Assembly: GCA_004556745.1 (NCBI GenBank)
Contig: SFFY01000048.1
Span: forward strand, 1-16,615
DNA: 16,615 bases
DNA from: Bacteroidales bacterium
GTDB taxonomy: Bacteria > Bacteroidota > Bacteroidia > Bacteroidales > Bacteroidaceae
Reading direction: 5' to 3'
This document shows, in pieces, positions 13,312 to 16,615 of this stretch. The notes under the pieces are model-generated. The model was not told the DNA's origin, did not search any database, and saw only the letters and a program-made list of their open reading frames with translations. Position 1 is the stretch's first letter. The number at the start of each line of letters is the position of its first letter. A program made the position numbers and the translations under genes.

Positions 13312-14484
13312 ATGGCACTTGATTTCAAAGCCCTTGCAGCGCAGTATAAGTCTGAACTGCTCGACAAGGTGATGCCTTTCTGGCTCAACAACTCTATCGA
13401 CCGCGAGTGCGGCGGCTATTTCACTTGCTTGGAACGCGACGGCAGCGTTTTCGACACCGACAAATTCATTTGGCTGCAAGGCCGCGAGGTGTGGATGTTC
13501 GCCACATTATATAATAAGGTGGAGCAGCGTCCCGAATGGCTCGCGGCAGCCGAGCACGGCGCGGCGTTCCTCAAAAAGTTCGGGCACGACGGCAATCTTA
13601 ACTGGTACTTCGCGCTCGACCGTGAGGGCCATCCGCTCGTGGAGCCTTACAACATCTTTTCTTACACCTTTGCCGTCATCGCTTTCGGGCAGCTGGCCCT
13701 TGCCACGGGTAATAAGGAGTATGAAGAGATTGCCCGCAAAACGTTCGACATCGTGCTTTCGAAAGTCGACAATCCGAAAGGCCGTTGGAACAAGGCGGCA
13801 AAGGGCGCACGCTCGATGAAGAGTTTTGCCTTGCCCATGATTCTCTGCAACGTGGCCTTGGAAATCGAGCCGCTGCTCGAACCCGCCTTTTTGCAGAAAA
13901 CGATTGACACGTGCATCCATGAGGTGATGGACGTGTTCTACAAGCCGGAACTCGGACTGATTGTGGAGCACCTCGGCACGGACGGCGAACTGGTGGACTG
14001 CATGGACGGGCGGCAGCTCAATCCCGGCCACGCCATCGAAGCCATGTGGTTTATCATGGATTTGGGCAAGCGTCTCGGCCGCCCGGAACTCATAGAACGC
14101 GCCAAGAACATCGCCCTCCAAGAGGCCGAATACGGTTGGGACAAGCAGTATGGCGGCATCTTCTACTTTATGGACCGTCTCGGTCATCCCTTGCAGCAGC
14201 TCGAGTGGGACCAGAAGCTGTGGTGGGTGCACATCGAAACGCTCATCACAATGATTAAGGGCTATCGCCTCACGGGCGACCCCCGCTGCCTCGAATGGTT
14301 CGAGCGCGTCCACGATTATGTCTGGTCGCACTTTGCCGACCCCGACTATCCCGAATGGTTCGGCTATCTCAATCGCCGCGGCGAGCGTCTTCTTTCGCTC
14401 AAAGGCGGTAAGTGGAAAGGCTGCTTCCATGTGCCGCGCGGCCTGTATCAGTGCTGGCAGGTTTTGGAAGAGTTGAGCAAATGA
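13312..14484 (+). CDS. N-acylglucosamine 2-epimerase (AGE/RnBP family)
   Basis: Interconverts N-acetylmannosamine and N-acetylglucosamine in the cytoplasm, a step in sialic acid breakdown. The 390 residues span the whole (alpha/alpha)6-barrel. WLQGREVW puts an Arg at 58, LNPGHAIEAMW a His at 240, LEWDQKLWWVHIETL a His at 307 and Glu at 309, and GCFHVPRG a His at 373 and Arg at 376. As I recall, Anabaena AGE uses R57, H239, E308 and H372, so these line up with an offset of one. The NPGHAIEA motif favours AGE over cellobiose 2-epimerase, though another sugar substrate is possible. It is the first gene of an operon, 23 nt before the NanQ-like gene. No sialate lyase or transporter lies in the window. 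Confidence 0.85.
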   Translation: MALDFKALAAQYKSELLDKVMPFWLNNSIDRECGGYFTCLERDGSVFDTDKFIWLQGREVWMFATLYNKVEQRPEWLAAAEHGAAFLKKFGHDGNLNWYFALDREGHPLVEPYNIFSYTFAVIAFGQLALATGNKEYEEIARKTFDIVLSKVDNPKGRWNKAAKGARSMKSFALPMILCNVALEIEPLLEPAFLQKTIDTCIHEVMDVFYKPELGLIVEHLGTDGELVDCMDGRQLNPGHAIEAMWFIMDLGKRLGRPELIERAKNIALQEAEYGWDKQYGGIFYFMDRLGHPLQQLEWDQKLWWVHIETLITMIKGYRLTGDPRCLEWFERVHDYVWSHFADPDYPEWFGYLNRRGERLLSLKGGKWKGCFHVPRGLYQCWQVLEELSK

Positions 14485-14507
14485 TTATTTTATAAACATT
14501 CCCAATC

Positions 14508-14957
14508 ATGATTTTCGGAAAAATTACAGACAGCGAGCGCATCGAGGCTTTGCACCCTGCGCTGCACCGCTTGTTTGAGTTCGTCAAAACGCACGACCTC
14601 ATGCAACTCCCGATCGGGCGCAACGAAATCGACGGCGACCGCCTTTTTATAAATATCGCAGAGAATAATCTTGTCCGCCCCGAGCAGCAGAAACTCGAGG
14701 TGCATCGCGCCTATTTGGACGTGCATCTGCCTCTTGACAATGCCGAAACTATCGGCTGGCGCGCCCTTTCCACGATTGACATCGACCCCGAACAACCATT
14801 CGACGAAGCGTCCGACTATGCCCTCTATGCCGCTCCAGCAACCAGCTACGTGGAGGTGCATCCCGGCGAATACCTCATCGCCTATCCCGAAGACGCGCAC
14901 GCGCCCCTTATCGGCGAGGGCAGTCTGCGCAAGGCCGTGGCTAAAATTAAATTATAG
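14508..14957 (+). CDS. YhcH/YjgK/YiaL family protein (NanQ-like)
   Basis: A 149-residue cupin-like protein. E. coli YhcH (NanQ) belongs to this family and is linked to sialic acid use, where it is reported to speed anomer conversion; other members (YiaL, YjgK) occur in sugar operons. Family signatures visible are LPIGRNEIDGDRLFINI (34-50), LEVHRAYLDVHLPL (63-76) with the probable metal ligands E64, H66, D71 and H73, and AYPEDAHAPLIGEG (125-138) with H131, ending in KAVAKIKL. The length is normal. Placement directly after an AGE epimerase strengthens the amino-sugar/sialate interpretation. It is separated from the nuclease gene by only 3 nt, so co-translation is likely. Confidence 0.88.
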   Translation: MIFGKITDSERIEALHPALHRLFEFVKTHDLMQLPIGRNEIDGDRLFINIAENNLVRPEQQKLEVHRAYLDVHLPLDNAETIGWRALSTIDIDPEQPFDEASDYALYAAPATSYVEVHPGEYLIAYPEDAHAPLIGEGSLRKAVAKIKL

Positions 14958-14960
14958 AAG

Positions 14961-15842
14961 ATGGCACGCAGAAAATCCAAACCTACCAGCATCAACTTCG
15001 TGCCCCTGCGCGTTGTCGTTATCCTCATCGTCATTGTCGCGTTGGGGGTGGGCAGCATGTGCGGTTCGGGCAACAAGGAGCAAGCCCCTGCCGAAGAGCA
15101 GCAACCAGTAGCAGAAAGACAACAGCCCGCGCAGTCTGTCCACACGGCGGGCAAGATAGAACTGCCTGCCGCCTTGCAGGGCGTTCCCGAGCAGATCATC
15201 GAACATACCGGCTTTGTCGTTTCTTTTAACAAGGAACTCGGCCAGCCCAACTGGGTGGCTTGGGAACTCACTGCCGAAGAGGCGGAGGGCGAAGTGCCCC
15301 GAGCCGACGATTTCCTGCCCGACCCGCAAGTGGCAGAGGCGTATCAGGTCACGACTGCCGATTATCGTGGCTCGGGCTACGACAGAGGGCATATGTGTCC
15401 CGCAGCCGACATGAAATGGAGTTCTAAGGCGATGAACGATTGCTTCTATATGACAAACATTTGCCCGCAGGACCACAGTCTCAATGCCGGTTCGTGGAGC
15501 ACGCTCGAGAAGGCTTGCCGCCGCTGGGCGTTGCGCGAGGGCAGCGTCTATATCGCCGCCGGCCCCGTGTTCAAGGCTGGCCAACGTCACGCCAAGATTG
15601 GGCAGGAACACCTCGTGGCAGTGCCCGACGGCTTCTTCAAAGTAGTCCTGTCGCTGCGCAAGGGCGCAGAGAAAGCCATCGGATTTTATTATGAAAACAA
15701 CTCCGTGAAGCAGCCTATGGAGCAAACTGCCATGTCGGTCGATGCCGTTGAGACGCTCACGGGCATGGACTTCTTTCCCGCCCTCGACGACGACCTTGAA
15801 ACGCGCCTCGAAGCCGCGTTCAAGTTGAAAGAGTGGCGGTAG
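14961..15842 (+). CDS. Membrane-anchored DNA/RNA non-specific endonuclease
   Basis: A 293-residue beta-beta-alpha-metal nuclease of the Serratia NucA type, cutting DNA and RNA with a divalent metal. A basic N-terminus is followed by one hydrophobic helix (about 16-33), probably an uncleaved anchor. C34 follows it, but the residues before it (GSM) are a poor lipobox. A Gln/Pro/Glu linker (about 38-62) leads to the catalytic domain. DYRGSGYDRGHMCPAADM (134-151) holds the DRGH motif with general base H144. MTNICPQDHSLNAGSW (164-179) holds the metal Asn (likely N175), and E183 follows in the WSTLE segment. All key residues are present, so it should be active outside the cytoplasm. Last gene of the operon with the epimerase and NanQ-like gene. 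Confidence 0.9.
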   Translation: MARRKSKPTSINFVPLRVVVILIVIVALGVGSMCGSGNKEQAPAEEQQPVAERQQPAQSVHTAGKIELPAALQGVPEQIIEHTGFVVSFNKELGQPNWVAWELTAEEAEGEVPRADDFLPDPQVAEAYQVTTADYRGSGYDRGHMCPAADMKWSSKAMNDCFYMTNICPQDHSLNAGSWSTLEKACRRWALREGSVYIAAGPVFKAGQRHAKIGQEHLVAVPDGFFKVVLSLRKGAEKAIGFYYENNSVKQPMEQTAMSVDAVETLTGMDFFPALDDDLETRLEAAFKLKEWR

Positions 15843-15873
15843 ATACGCAAAAACAAAACCTCGCTAAAATAAG

Positions 15874-15918
15874 TTAGTCGATACTGCAAGGGCTTTTGCG
15901 CCCAGCAATATCGACTGA
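15874..15918. terminator. Compound stem-loop between convergent genes
   Basis: AGTCGATA (15876-15883) pairs with TATCGACT (15909-15916). Inside, TGC pairs with GCA and GGGC (15890-15893) with GCCC (15900-15903) over a 6-nt loop. The helix is broken by a 1x1 mismatch and a small internal loop. It lies between the stops of the nuclease gene (plus) and the ATPase gene (minus) and probably serves both as a terminator, although T tracts are poor on either side. Confidence 0.55.
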
Positions 15919-15944
15919 TTTATGTTACATGTATAATGTTGGTT

Positions 15945-16615
15945 TTACAAATCCTCGCTCCGTAGGAAATCGTACACATTGACCCATTCAATGCCGTTTT
16001 CGTCCCTGTGGCGCTTAATCAGGTCTTCTGTAATAACTACCTTACGGAAAGAATCGCCAATATTCAAGAGACTGGCCATTTCTTGCTGGCGTTTTTCTTC
16101 TGTTGGCAGCCGATAAGCCGATTGTACATAAACGCGCTCCGCCCCGCGATTGCATACGAAATCGACTTCCAAATGGTTTCTGCGATATGCTCCGTCTGCC
16201 TCTTTCACTCGGGTTGACACAACCCCAACATCGACCAAATATCCGCGAATACGCAGTTCGTTGAATATCAAATTTTCCATCAAATGCGTCTCTTCCACTT
16301 GTCGAAATCCAAGACGGGCATTTCTTAATCCTAAATCCTCAAAATAATATTTTTGAGGCGTATCAATATACCTTCTCCCCTTAATGTCGTATCTAATACA
16401 GCGTGTGATGAGAAAAGCATCTTCCAGCATTTCCAAATACTCCTTTATGGTATTTTGTGCGAGGCGAACCCCTTTTACGCTTCGGAATGTATTCTCAATC
16501 TTTGAGGGATTGGTTAAGCCGCCGATACACGAGGCCACCACGTTCAACAATTCGTCCATAGCTTCAGCCCCACGGATGTGATACCGCTCCTTGATATCCG
16601 TCAAATAGGTCTTTT
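15945..16615 (-). CDS. AAA/DUF4143 family ATP-binding protein, C-terminal part
   Basis: The frame is open to the right edge of the window, reading KTYLTDIKERYHIRG at the edge, so the N-terminal AAA ATPase domain (Walker motifs) is outside and the apparent TTG start inside is not real. What remains is the DUF4143 C-terminal domain: a winged-helix-like region (KTYL to about LVKPS-like SKIENTFRS, TIKEYLEMLEDAFLI), YYFEDLGLRNARLGF, and a restriction-nuclease-like fold with LEVDFVCNRGAERVYVQSAY, where the usual EVK is replaced by YVQ. These proteins are common in Bacteroidales, often in multiple copies, with no settled function. Base composition is visibly more A/T-rich than the operon to the left, hinting at acquisition. 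Confidence 0.85.
   Translation of the reverse strand, partial: KTYLTDIKERYHIRGAEAMDELLNVVASCIGGLTNPSKIENTFRSVKGVRLAQNTIKEYLEMLEDAFLITRCIRYDIKGRRYIDTPQKYYFEDLGLRNARLGFRQVEETHLMENLIFNELRIRGYLVDVGVVSTRVKEADGAYRRNHLEVDFVCNRGAERVYVQSAYRLPTEEKRQQEMASLLNIGDSFRKVVITEDLIKRHRDENGIEWVNVYDFLRSEDL

Overview
The window looks like chromosomal DNA from a Bacteroidales bacterium, most plausibly Prevotellaceae or a close relative. The evidence is the promoter style (TAnnTTTG boxes with a TTG near -33), the weak or absent Shine-Dalgarno sequences, a Bacteroidetes-type Ton motor with two ExbD paralogues, a TonB with the N-terminal W-x-DLVFEGRNxEYGAY motif, and a giant secreted FN3/choice-of-anchor-J protein. The genus is an inference. 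No rRNA, tRNA, CRISPR array, transposase or phage gene is visible.

Layout. 1-303 is a leader region with a promoter for a small divergent NADAR-family gene (304-813), followed by a long stem-loop. 814-1249 is non-coding and carries one copy of a dispersed repeat plus the promoter of the Ton-motor operon. 1250-4304 encodes ExbB, ExbD1, ExbD2 and TonB in one direction, closed by a strong intrinsic terminator (4341-4391). 4465-7156 encodes a PstS-like phosphate-binding-type lipoprotein and a secreted TPR protein. A second, sequence-related copy of the dispersed repeat (5490-5545) supplies the likely promoter of the TPR gene. 7416-11780 is a 1454-residue secreted modular protein. Two back-to-back stem-loops (11803-11883) separate it from the convergent acetate kinase gene ackA (11913-13103, minus strand). 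ackA is divergent from a three-gene operon (13312-15842): an AGE-family N-acylglucosamine 2-epimerase, a YhcH/NanQ-type protein and a membrane-anchored non-specific nuclease. The right end (15945-16615, minus strand) is the C-terminal part of an AAA/DUF4143 ATPase that runs off the window and is visibly richer in A+T.

How the genes fit together. The Ton motor turns proton motive force into outer-membrane uptake. The PstS-like lipoprotein and the TPR protein beside it may be envelope partners of that motor, since no PstCAB permease is present. The epimerase and NanQ-like protein point to handling of N-acetylmannosamine and sialic acid, and the nuclease to extracellular nucleic acid. Together they suggest scavenging of host mucus and debris. 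AckA closes acetate or acyl-phosphate metabolism, but its acyl pocket looks altered.

The most interesting items are the paired intergenic repeat whose palindromic core changes while its complementarity is kept, the acetate kinase with Ala in place of the usual pocket Phe, and the epimerase-NanQ-nuclease operon. I see no obvious wholly new multi-gene system.
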